Below are positions 32,518 to 40,270 of a DNA stretch of 51,473 bases, in pieces. The notes beneath the pieces were generated by a model. It worked only from the letters and a program-made list of their open reading frames with translations. It made no database searches and was not told the DNA's origin. The position numbers and the translations under genes were made by a program. Source of the stretch: CAWVVV01 sp964629165 (GTDB lineage: Bacteria > Verrucomicrobiota > Verrucomicrobiia > Opitutales > Oceanipulchritudinaceae); NCBI GenBank assembly GCA_964629165.1, contig CAZVQJ010000001.1, positions 1 through 51,473 on the forward strand. Direction: 5' to 3'. The stretch's first letter is position 1, and every line of letters starts with the position of its first letter.

Positions 32518-33915
32518 TCAGAGAAGGAGCCAGCTTCCGAGGCCGAGAAAGATGAAAAATCCACCGGTGTCGGTGACGGCGGTCAGGAGGATGCTCGAAC
32601 TCGCCGCAGGATCCCGGTTGATATGCCGGAGAAAGAGGGGGACAAAGGCTCCCGCAAGCCCTGCCACGAGCATGTTCAGGATCATGGCCGCGAAAACAAC
32701 CGTGGCGAGTCGGAATCGAGTCTCCATGCCCCCACTGATGGCATAGACGAAAGCCGCCGCGATGAGACCGACGGCCACCCCGTTGACCAACCCGATCATG
32801 GTTTGTCGAACGACGACCATGCGCCCTTCTCCGGGTTGGAGTTGCCCGAGGGCGAGGCTGCGAATGGCGACGGCCAGTGCCTGTTGGCCGCTGTTCCCGC
32901 CAACCCCCGCGATGATCGGCATGAGGACCGCCAGAATGGGTAGCGCACTGATCTGATCCTGGAACTGTGAAACGACAAAGGCCGCGAGAAAGGCGGTGAC
33001 GAGATTGATCAACAGCCACGGATTCCGTCTCCGGACACTGAAAAGGATCTGATCGTGGACGGACTCGTCGCTCCCGGCACCGGCCATCATGAGGATGTCC
33101 TCCGTCGCTTCCTCCTGCACGACATCCAGAATGTCGTCGTGCGTGATGATCCCGAGGAGGCGCTGCTCCCCGTCGACGACCGCGATATCGGGCAGGTTCA
33201 GCTCCGCCATCAGCTGGGCGACTTCTTCCTGGTCCATTTCGGGAGGAACGACTCCGCGGATGTCGCTTTGCATGATATCGCGGATCCGGTAGTGAGGTTT
33301 CGCCTGGATCAGCTTGCGCAGGGAGACAGTCCCTCGGAGGCGGCTTTCCTCGTCCACCACATAGACGTAATGGAGATCGTGATGATCGTCCGCAAATTCC
33401 CGGATGAGCGAGATCGCCTCGTCGATCGTCATGTCCTCGCGGGCGAGATCGACGCTGGTGGTCATGATGCCTCCGGCGCTTTCGGGATCGTAGGCGAGGA
33501 GACTCTGGAGGTTTGCCCGGTCGGAGACGGAGAGCTTTTGCAGCAAGCGGTCGCGATCCGCCGCTGCCATCTCCGCGATGATGTCGGCCGCGTCATCCGG
33601 CTCGAATGAGTCGAGAATCCGGCCCGCTCGCTGGTGGCGGATCGCGACGAGAATCTCGGCCGCCATCTCTTCGTTCATCTCCGCGAGGATCCGCGCCACC
33701 TTATCGACCGGAACCTGACGGAGGACATCGCGCGCCTGATCTACCTCGAGACGTTCGAGGAATTGCCCCAAGGCGTAGTCGGAGGTTTCCTGAAGCCGCA
33801 GGATGTCCAGTGTCTCAAGCGTGTCCTTTGGCCAATCGAGCAACTCCTCGGGACGATAGGCATCCGATTCCGAAGGAGGTGTCTCGGCGGGCGGTTGAGC
33901 ATTTTCCTCGGCCAT
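32518..33915 (-). CDS. mgtE: MgtE-type magnesium transporter
   Basis: A 465-residue magnesium channel/transporter. An acidic helical N-domain covers about 35-155 (RAGRILDSFEPDDAADIIAE). Two CBS domains follow at about 155-275 (RDIMQSDIRG, LLGIITHDDILDVV). Five membrane helices occupy about 305-465. The pore motifs PIIAGVGGNSGQQALAVAIR and DPAASSSILLTAVTDTGGFF are intact. In this family the N and CBS domains bind magnesium and close the pore, so gating is by the ion itself. The start ATG at 33915 precedes a short acidic tail. Cotranscription with rpe is likely. Confidence 0.97.
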   Translation of the reverse strand: MAEENAQPPAETPPSESDAYRPEELLDWPKDTLETLDILRLQETSDYALGQFLERLEVDQARDVLRQVPVDKVARILAEMNEEMAAEILVAIRHQRAGRILDSFEPDDAADIIAEMAAADRDRLLQKLSVSDRANLQSLLAYDPESAGGIMTTSVDLAREDMTIDEAISLIREFADDHHDLHYVYVVDEESRLRGTVSLRKLIQAKPHYRIRDIMQSDIRGVVPPEMDQEEVAQLMAELNLPDIAVVDGEQRLLGIITHDDILDVVQEEATEDILMMAGAGSDESVHDQILFSVRRRNPWLLINLVTAFLAAFVVSQFQDQISALPILAVLMPIIAGVGGNSGQQALAVAIRSLALGQLQPGEGRMVVVRQTMIGLVNGVAVGLIAAAFVYAISGGMETRFRLATVVFAAMILNMLVAGLAGAFVPLFLRHINRDPAASSSILLTAVTDTGGFFIFLGLGSWLLL

Positions 33916-34078
33916 GTCGGGGACGTGTTGCGGGATTTTTTGCGGTCAGCGGCAGCGATCCATCCGTTTCCTACTGCGTCTCACAACCGCCCCCTGCGCA
34001 ACTCCGAAAAGGGATTCAAGACCGGCGTGGGTGGTTTCGTCTGACGCCGAACGGGGGGAGCCGGTCGAGGCATGCCGG
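33916..34078. other. Intergenic region upstream of mgtE
   Basis: These 163 bases lie between the mgtE start and the end of the phosphatase gene, both on the minus strand. They should contain the mgtE promoter. I see no recognisable magnesium-sensing leader, no strong terminator hairpin with a T-run, and no open frame worth reporting. Confidence 0.4.
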
Positions 34079-34741
34079 TCAGAGGTCGGCGTAGTGTCGT
34101 GCGGCCTTCACCTGACAGAGCGTGGCTTCGGGATAGATGAAGGCGGTCAGGGTGCCTCCGAAGACGCAGGCGGTATCAATACCGATCGAAAATGGCCGTC
34201 GGAAGACCGTGCGGCGGGGAGTGTGGCCGTAGATGACCGTTTCCGGGCCTTTCCAGAATTCGGCCCAGGGGCGGCCCTTGGCATGGTCGCTCCGTTTGCG
34301 CGGTCGGCCGTAGCGATCGATCACCTGGATATGGGCAACCACTTCCTCTGGTTGTTGGCTCCAATGCGGGTGGGGGAGGAACCCGCCATGGACGGCGATC
34401 GCGTTGTATTCCGGGAGCGGGATTGTCAGGGGAAACGTGCGGAAAAAGTCCACCTCGTCCGGCCCGAGCGATTTGAAGGTTTTCCAGTCTGGCTTCTTCA
34501 GGCGATAGGCACCGCCGGAGTCGACATGCCGAAGAATGCGGGCTTCGTGGTTGCCGAGCAGCGAACGGGCGCCCATTTTCCGGACGCACCGGACAACACC
34601 GGCCGAGTCGGGCCCCTTGTTGATGAGATCTCCGAGGAAGATGATCTCATCGTCGGTGCCGGGTTCCAGACGCTCGAGGAGGCGTTCGAGCTCGCGCAGA
34701 CAACCATGCACGTCTCCGATAATGATCGTTCGTCCAGCCAT
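34079..34741 (-). CDS. PPP-family metallophosphatase (ApaH/PrpA-like)
   Basis: A 220-residue calcineurin-like phosphoesterase. The metal-binding motifs are complete: GDVHG at 9-13, GDLINKGPDS at 37-46 (usual GDxxxRG, with lysine for arginine), GNHE at 63-66, VHGGF around 125 and IYGHTP around 175. Such enzymes are protein Ser/Thr phosphatases or diadenosine tetraphosphatases; the sequence does not decide. The start is the ATG at 34741 (MAGRTIIIGD), just before motif I; the frame extends to 34798 but overlaps promoter sequence. It is divergent from the 169-residue gene at 34813. Confidence 0.9.
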   Translation of the reverse strand: MAGRTIIIGDVHGCLRELERLLERLEPGTDDEIIFLGDLINKGPDSAGVVRCVRKMGARSLLGNHEARILRHVDSGGAYRLKKPDWKTFKSLGPDEVDFFRTFPLTIPLPEYNAIAVHGGFLPHPHWSQQPEEVVAHIQVIDRYGRPRKRSDHAKGRPWAEFWKGPETVIYGHTPRRTVFRRPFSIGIDTACVFGGTLTAFIYPEATLCQVKAARHYADL

Positions 34742-34812
34742 CAGTTTCCTGTTGCGCTCCGGCGCAGCGAGCAGGGTATGGTTGAACCGCTGATCCACGA
34801 ATCAATCTCAAA

Positions 34813-35322
34813 ATGGAACTGTCGATCCGACGTGTTGCGAAACAATCCTCTGTCACGGGCGAGAGCTTTGAGCCCGGCGACATCGTCGAATCCTTCCTCT
34901 TTCGCAATACGGAGGGGGACCTGGAACGGTCGGACCTGAGGCCGGAGGAATCCGCCACCTTTACGGTGCCCGAAAATCTGCTCTGTCGCTGGCGTCATCG
35001 GGTCCGGGAACTGGATGAAAGCGATGCCGCCGCCCGGCGGCAATCGCTTGCGAGTGCAGAGGAAATGTTCAACTCGCTGCTGGAAGGGATGCCCAAAGAC
35101 ACGGGTGTGGAGGGCGCCGTCGCCGCCCGGTCCCGCGAGCAGCTCGTGCTCCTCAATCTGCTGGTCCTCGTCCTCGAACGGAGGCGGGTGCTCAAAGCGG
35201 TGGGAGGAGGTGCCGGCAACTTCTGGCATGTGCGCGAGAAGCGCCCTGTGCGGGTTCCACGGGTGGAACTCGATCCTGCGGAAATTGCACCATTGCTGGT
35301 CGAACTCGACGGCCTTCTCTGA
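34813..35322 (+). CDS. Uncharacterised 169-residue protein
   Basis: A soluble, acidic protein with no signal peptide. Its opening, MELSIRRVAKQSSVTGESFE followed by PGDIVESFLF, suggests a small beta-rich N-terminal unit like degenerate zinc-ribbon proteins whose cysteines are lost. The middle (RRQSLASAEEMFNSLLEGMP) and the end (LNLLVLVLERRRVLK, VPRVELDPAEIAPLLVEL) are helical. I do not recognise a family. It stands alone between the divergent phosphatase and the convergent TatA/E gene. Confidence 0.75.
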   Translation: MELSIRRVAKQSSVTGESFEPGDIVESFLFRNTEGDLERSDLRPEESATFTVPENLLCRWRHRVRELDESDAAARRQSLASAEEMFNSLLEGMPKDTGVEGAVAARSREQLVLLNLLVLVLERRRVLKAVGGGAGNFWHVREKRPVRVPRVELDPAEIAPLLVELDGLL

Positions 35323-35325
35323 TCA

Positions 35326-35352
35326 CCCGTAACGGGGCGTGCCTCTATGAGG
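35326..35352. other. Paired small hairpins between convergent genes
   Basis: Two short hairpins sit where the 169-residue gene and the tatA-like gene converge: CCCG-TAA-CGGG (35326-35336) and GCCTC-TAT-GAGG (35341-35352). The second includes the tatA stop codon. Neither has a T-run, so any role in transcript ending is only suggested by location. Confidence 0.35.
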
Positions 35353-35626
35353 GGCGGGTGCCGGCTTCTTCCGGCTTCTTTTCGGCAGGGGGGCGGGGGC
35401 TGGCGGGCTTGTCCGGCTTGTTGGGATCAACGGAGTCCATCGCCTCGCGGAAATCATCCTGTACTTCCTGGGTCGCCTTCTTGAATTCCTTCATCGACTT
35501 GCCGAGGCCGCGTGCGAGTTCGGGCAACCGCTTCGCTCCGAAGAAAAGCAGAACGATGAGAAAGATGACGAGGAGTTCGGGACCTCCGACGCCTTGGATG
35601 AATCCGAGAACTGGGCTGGCGCTCAT
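35345..35626 (-). CDS. tatA: Twin-arginine translocase TatA/TatE subunit
   Basis: A 93-residue TatA-type protein, which forms the pore-lining assembly for export of folded proteins. One membrane helix (GPELLVIFLIVLLFFGAKRL) contains the conserved FGxKRLPEL hinge, followed by an amphipathic helix (LARGLGKSMKEFKKAT) and a Pro/Lys/Glu-rich tail. The ATG at 35626 (MSASPVLGF) gives the standard short periplasmic start; the frame to 35668 adds basic residues that do not fit. No tatC or tatB gene is nearby. TatA and TatB are hard to separate by sequence, but the short helix favours TatA/E. Confidence 0.93.
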   Translation of the reverse strand: MSASPVLGFIQGVGGPELLVIFLIVLLFFGAKRLPELARGLGKSMKEFKKATQEVQDDFREAMDSVDPNKPDKPASPRPPAEKKPEEAGTRPS

Positions 35627-35682
35627 GGGGAAGAAGGCTAGCCTACGCCTCTCCCCTGTAAATAGCAAATACCTGATGACCG

Positions 35683-36840
35683 ATGCGCCGTTTGTTCCTG
35701 CAGGCTCTCTTCATTTTCATCCTCGCCCTGCTGCCGATGCTGGCGCTCTGGTGGAAGTTGCGCTCCGATGAACCTGTCGCCGCGCGTGCGGAGGCCGATC
35801 GGCACATCCTGACCACCGAGGTGGTGGCTCCGCCGGTGGTGGCTCCGCCGGAACATGCCGAGGATGCCGCGTTCCCGGCGCACGGGCATGGCTGGGAAAC
35901 GCTTGTCCGGGAAGCCACCGCCGTCGATGCCGCACAGACGGCTCTCGAATCGATCGGCAGGGAACTGGAGCGACTCCCGCAAGAGGTGGCGGTTTCCCGT
36001 ATCCTTGCCTATCTCGAGAGTATGCGAAACCGGGATACCGGGCTCCGGTGGCGGATGGGCGCGGGAGGTCGGCTGGAAAGCGCGCCCACACTGCGGGTCT
36101 GGCTGATCGATTGGCTGGGAAGGCTGGATCCGGCCGCCGCGGCGGGCTTTGCCCGGGGCGCGATCACAGAACCGAAGCGATCGGCCGATGAATGGGCGCT
36201 CCATCTGCGCAATTTTGCGTGGGGTGAGGAGGCCGGAGAGCCCCCTGCCCGCCTTGCCGAGTTGACGGTTGAGTTGCTGGAACATGAGCCGTGGCGAGCC
36301 GCTCCAACCCCGGGATTTCAACACGCCTTTGATGTGCTTGTTTACGCCGAAGCGGTAGGAGAACTTCCGCGGCTGCTGGCCATGTTGCCCGGTTCCCAGC
36401 CAGGAGCCCTGCAGCATCCGGCCAATCTTGCGATCGAGAACCTCATTGTGCGGACGCCGGCGTCAGCGCTCCAGGCGTTGTCGGGATCGATCGCGACGCT
36501 GGATGAGCGTCCCCGCACCCGCGCCGGATTCTTCGCCCGGGCGCAATTGGCAGACCGGGAGCAGCGGGCTGTCGTGGAGAACTACTTTCTCGATGAACAC
36601 ATCACCGCCGCCGAACGTGATTACTTTCTGCAACTTGTGCCGAACCTGAATGTGAGCATCTCGAGGAACTTGTTGACGGAGACCACCGTTCCCACCCGGG
36701 AGAGCTATCAGGCTCAGCGTCGGGAGACCGCGTCCGTCCTGCGTGCGTGGTCAAGGGACCCCCGTTTTCGTCCATGGCGAGGAGAGATCGATGGAGCGCT
36801 CGAGCGGCTCGATCCACCGCCTGTGCGGGGAAACCAATAG
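35683..36840 (+). CDS. Membrane-anchored protein of unknown function
   Basis: A 385-residue protein with an N-terminal signal anchor (LFLQALFIFILALLPMLALW, about 5-24) and an otherwise soluble, helical sequence expected in the periplasm. Residues 45-56 contain a doubled VVAPP from a perfect tandem 15-base repeat. The rest is Ala/Leu/Glu/Arg-rich (AVDAAQTALESIGRELERLP; TPASALQALSGSIATLDERP), suggesting helical repeats of HEAT or TPR type. I recognise no catalytic motif. It starts 56 bases from the divergent tatA-like gene. Confidence 0.8.
   Translation: MRRLFLQALFIFILALLPMLALWWKLRSDEPVAARAEADRHILTTEVVAPPVVAPPEHAEDAAFPAHGHGWETLVREATAVDAAQTALESIGRELERLPQEVAVSRILAYLESMRNRDTGLRWRMGAGGRLESAPTLRVWLIDWLGRLDPAAAAGFARGAITEPKRSADEWALHLRNFAWGEEAGEPPARLAELTVELLEHEPWRAAPTPGFQHAFDVLVYAEAVGELPRLLAMLPGSQPGALQHPANLAIENLIVRTPASALQALSGSIATLDERPRTRAGFFARAQLADREQRAVVENYFLDEHITAAERDYFLQLVPNLNVSISRNLLTETTVPTRESYQAQRRETASVLRAWSRDPRFRPWRGEIDGALERLDPPPVRGNQ
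35821..35850 (+). repeat. Two tandem copies of a 15-base unit
   Basis: GTGGTGGCTCCGCCG occurs twice in a row, at 35821-35835 and 35836-35850, in frame inside the preceding gene. It encodes VVAPP twice, just after the membrane anchor. Copy-number change would leave the frame intact. Confidence 0.85.
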
Positions 36841-36901
36841 TTGCTTTTGGTTTCGCGGACGTCTCCCGACTCGTCTCCTCGTCCTGATCCGGAACCGACC
36901 A

Positions 36902-36921
36902 TGCCGGCGTCATTTCCGGCA
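36902..36921 (+). other. Hairpin upstream of the receiver-HDOD gene
   Basis: TGCCGG-N8-CCGGCA forms a six-base-pair stem in the 145-base gap after the 385-residue gene. A loose T-rich stretch (GATTTTAT) follows about eight bases later, too far and too broken for a confident terminator. It could equally be an operator for the gene at 36986. Confidence 0.35.
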
Positions 36922-36985
36922 AATGGGGATTTTATCGGTTTGGCGCTCAAGTCCGACTACTTCCGGTCCGATTTAACCCCCACGG

Positions 36986-38227
36986 GTGGCCACGTTAATT
37001 CCCATTGAAACTCCGACATTCACTGAAGTGCGAGTCCTTGTCATAGACGCAGATCCTCAGCTTCTGCGCAGCCTTCAGCGGGCGCGCCCGGAGCTGCTCG
37101 GGGAATGGGACTGCCGGATGGCAGAGAACACCACAGCGGCGGATGAGATCCTTGAAACGTTTCGGGCGGACGTGATCATTGCGGATTACCACGTGTCCTC
37201 GGAACCAAATGGTCTTGAGGTCCTGGAGGAACTCGCGACTCGCTTTCCCGCCTCCATCCGGATCCTGACGGCCGATTATGCTGACCGGCGCATGGCCGTG
37301 CAGGCCGCCTCTGCGATTCACCAGTTCATCCCGAAATCGGATCCGCCATCGGGATTTGTCGAAGCAGTCGAGCGGGCGATCGATCTGCGCAATCTCATTT
37401 CGAATCCCGGGCTGCGTGCGCTTCTGAACGGAATCAGGAGCTTGCCGAGTCTACCGTCGCTCTATCTCGATATCACGCGGGAACTGCGATCGGCGGACCC
37501 GGATATGGATGCGCTGGTCCGCAAGATTTCGACCGATCCGGCGATTACGGCCAAAGTCCTTCAGCTGGTGAACTCGGGCTTTTTTGCCCTCCCGGATCGC
37601 ATTGTCGATGTAGGCGAGGCCAGCCGGTTGCTCGGGATCGAGATGCTACAATCGCTTGTCCTCGTCTCCGGCGTGTTCACCCAGTTTGAGCAGCAGGGAG
37701 GCATCTTCTTGTCGGTAAACAGCTTCTGGAAGCATTCTCTTGCCGTCGCACGCTTGGCGCAGGCCGTTGTGCGCTACCTCCCAGGGGGCGATTCGTTGCG
37801 CCAGGAAGCCTTTACGGCCGGTCTCCTGCACGACATCGGCGAACTGGTTCTGAGCGTGCATCGTCACCGCGAGTACATTCAGGCCAGCCAGTTGGCGATG
37901 AGCGAAAAGTTGCCTCTCTACCGAGTCGAACGGCAGTTTCTGGGGGCATCACATGCCGAGGTAGGCGCTTACCTTGTCAATCTTTGGGGGCTCCCGAACA
38001 CGACCGTCGAGGCGGTTGGCTACCACCACGAACCGAGTGCCAGTCCTGTGCGCACGCCCAGCGTCCTGACTGCCGTGCACTTGGCCAATGCCCTCGAGCA
38101 CCATCGAAAATCGGGATCCCGACTTGGGCCAGGAAGTGATTTCGATCGGCCTTACCTCGCCGGCCTCGGCCTCGAGGACAAGATCGACGAGATGCTCAAC
38201 CTGCACCGGAAGATCCGGCTTCCCTGA
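36986..38227 (+). CDS. Receiver-HDOD signalling protein
   Basis: A 413-residue protein. Residues 15-135 are a response-regulator receiver with acidic residues in VIDADPQ, phospho-accepting D67 in VIIADYH, and K117 in FIPKSDP. Residues about 150-350 are an HDOD domain (SLPSLPSLYLDITRELRSAD, KVLQLVNSGFFALP, HSLAVARLAQAVV, AGLLHDIGELVL). HDOD proteins lack a complete HD hydrolase site and act in regulation rather than catalysis. Phosphorylation, perhaps from an unlinked kinase, probably controls the HDOD part. The frame starts at a GTG (36986). No kinase gene adjoins it; the hybrid kinase at 2.6-4.7 kb is 32 kb away. Confidence 0.93.
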   Translation: MATLIPIETPTFTEVRVLVIDADPQLLRSLQRARPELLGEWDCRMAENTTAADEILETFRADVIIADYHVSSEPNGLEVLEELATRFPASIRILTADYADRRMAVQAASAIHQFIPKSDPPSGFVEAVERAIDLRNLISNPGLRALLNGIRSLPSLPSLYLDITRELRSADPDMDALVRKISTDPAITAKVLQLVNSGFFALPDRIVDVGEASRLLGIEMLQSLVLVSGVFTQFEQQGGIFLSVNSFWKHSLAVARLAQAVVRYLPGGDSLRQEAFTAGLLHDIGELVLSVHRHREYIQASQLAMSEKLPLYRVERQFLGASHAEVGAYLVNLWGLPNTTVEAVGYHHEPSASPVRTPSVLTAVHLANALEHHRKSGSRLGPGSDFDRPYLAGLGLEDKIDEMLNLHRKIRLP

Positions 38228-38239
38228 TGGGGCTGGGGC

Positions 38240-40132
38240 TCAGCGCTTTTCCAGGCGCGTCCGAAGGAGAGCGACCGAGCGTTTCGGGTTCAGGAGAAAA
38301 CGGCGCCCGTCCTCCGTCCTGTCGATTCCCAGCTCGATAAGCGCGATGACTTCGGCCGGTCTCAGGGTGGGGTCGATGGCGAGCAGCTTGCCCGCAAGAT
38401 TGGCGGTGTTCGGGGCGGCCATCGAAGTGCCGGAGAATTTCAAGCGTCGCCCGCCGGGAACAAAACTTTCGATCTCGAAGCCGCTTGCGTGCGCGCGGAT
38501 ATTCTCCCCGTAGCTGGTGAATCCGGTTTCCTCCCCCGCCTGATCGACCGCGCCGACGACGAGCACGTTCGGCAGATCGATCGAACTCGGAATCACCTTG
38601 TTGAAGGCCACATCGCTGTCTGAATTTCCCGCCGCCGGAATGAAAAGGATGTCAGGGGCGGACTCCATCGCGGCAACGAGAGCGTCGTACCCGATGCCGA
38701 AAAGGACACGCGCCATCTCCGCGCGGTGTTCCGGGGAGTCACCCACTCCATTGGCTTCGAGGGCGCCTTCGATTCCCGCCTGGGTACCGCCCCAGCTCAT
38801 ATTCACGACACGCACGCCTGCTTCCTTGAAGTATTCGACGGCATCCCGCATCGCCCGTGCGTTGCGGACCGCTTCCTCGAGAGTGGGTGCCTCCGGGATC
38901 AGGGTGTGTCCGAACGTGATCCGCGCGTTGAGAATGCGTGCCGCCGGATTCCCGGCGGATGCGATGCCTGCAACATGCGTGCCGTGGGTGTAATTACCGA
39001 TCAGGCTGAGACCTTCCACAAAGCTCTGGAACTCGTCGCGTTCCAGTTGGGTCATGCGCTGCCGGGTCGCCGCCGCTTCCTCTGAATCGACCGCCGATTG
39101 TAGATCGATGAGACCTTTTGTGAAGTCGAGGTCGGTGTCGTACGTGGCTAGTTTGTCGTTGCTGAGTGGGTACAAATTGCCCGTCGTCCGATGGCTCCAC
39201 AGGTCCCATGCGGGCCCGTGGATGTCGTCGACGAAGCCGTTGTCGTCGTTGTCGGTTCCATCGGGTTGCTCGGCGGGATTAATCCACATCTGGCCGGTTG
39301 CGAGAAAAATGTCTGCATCGACGCCACTGTCCCACACCGCGATAACGACCGGGGAGAGCCCTTCCTCGGCGGTGAGGTCCACGTCGCGCGTCTCCCAGAT
39401 GTCGGCCTTTTCGATCCGATTCTCGGCAATGTACTGTGAGGTGACGGCGACGATTTCATCGCGCAGGGGAAGAATGTGATCGAAAGTCAGTCGGGTGGAA
39501 GCCAGTCCCGCAACATCGTCGAGGCTGAGGGCACCGTTCTCATCGACCGACTTCTGCACGACACTGTCGATCCGGCCGAGGTAGAGATTGCGGGAAACGT
39601 ACTGGAAGACGCCGTTCGTCTGCTCGATCGAATCCTGCACCAGCTCCCAGGGCAAAGCGTTCACCTTCTCGGCGTAACGTGACTGGAAAATCTCTGCGAG
39701 TTCGGTCCCGGAAAGCTGATCATTTTCTTGATATATCTCCGCGATGGTTTCGAGAACCAGCCCGGAGGTGAGGCGGTCGGCGGGCTTGCTGTGGATCGCC
39801 CGGATCTGCTCGATTTTTTCGATAGCCGCGTCGTATTCGCCTTCGAGAAAGTCCAGCGTGCGCAGGATGTCGAGATACTCCCGAACGGTTGCCGGATCCT
39901 CGATCTGGTACCGCTCGAGGTGGGAGGTCACCTCGGAACGCACCTGTGTGAGGTAGGACTGCAGGCGAGGTTCGTCGTCAAGCAGCTCGGAGACACTTCC
40001 GGTGAATGGATAGGAAACCCGCGGAAGCTGATCAGCCTCGGTGATGACCGTTTTCTCTGCCTCCTGTCCGGCGAGGAACGATGGGGCGAGGAGCGAGGGG
40101 AGAAGGGCGAGGAGGAGGAAGGATCGTTTCAT
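38240..40132 (-). CDS. Secreted subtilisin-like serine protease with long N-terminal extension
   Basis: A 630-residue protein with a Sec signal peptide (LLLALLPSLLAPSFLAGQ, cleavage near 22). Residues 25-255 are helical and match no domain I know. The S8 protease domain follows, with D268 in VWDSGVD, H383 in YTHGTHVAG, oxyanion N503 in AAGNSD, and S570 in FSGTSMAAPN. A calcium-loop-like DGTDNDDNGFVDDIHG (291-306) follows the catalytic Asp, as in some secreted subtilases. The N-terminal region may be an inhibitory propeptide or a docking domain. The C-terminus ends at the catalytic domain with no sorting signal. The gene converges on the HDOD gene (12 bases) and is divergent from the oligopeptide transporter operon, suggesting but not proving that released peptides are imported. 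Confidence 0.94.
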   Translation of the reverse strand: MKRSFLLLALLPSLLAPSFLAGQEAEKTVITEADQLPRVSYPFTGSVSELLDDEPRLQSYLTQVRSEVTSHLERYQIEDPATVREYLDILRTLDFLEGEYDAAIEKIEQIRAIHSKPADRLTSGLVLETIAEIYQENDQLSGTELAEIFQSRYAEKVNALPWELVQDSIEQTNGVFQYVSRNLYLGRIDSVVQKSVDENGALSLDDVAGLASTRLTFDHILPLRDEIVAVTSQYIAENRIEKADIWETRDVDLTAEEGLSPVVIAVWDSGVDADIFLATGQMWINPAEQPDGTDNDDNGFVDDIHGPAWDLWSHRTTGNLYPLSNDKLATYDTDLDFTKGLIDLQSAVDSEEAAATRQRMTQLERDEFQSFVEGLSLIGNYTHGTHVAGIASAGNPAARILNARITFGHTLIPEAPTLEEAVRNARAMRDAVEYFKEAGVRVVNMSWGGTQAGIEGALEANGVGDSPEHRAEMARVLFGIGYDALVAAMESAPDILFIPAAGNSDSDVAFNKVIPSSIDLPNVLVVGAVDQAGEETGFTSYGENIRAHASGFEIESFVPGGRRLKFSGTSMAAPNTANLAGKLLAIDPTLRPAEVIALIELGIDRTEDGRRFLLNPKRSVALLRTRLEKR

Positions 40133-40270
40133 GGTTCGGGAAAAGTTGGGTGGCCGAGGCTGACAACCGCGGGGCAGGGTGCAAGCCAGTGATCAAGCAG
40201 GGAAATATTCTCAGCCAGGCCCGCGACGCATTCAGGTTTGCTCCGGAGACGGTTCGCTGGAAGTTGGATA

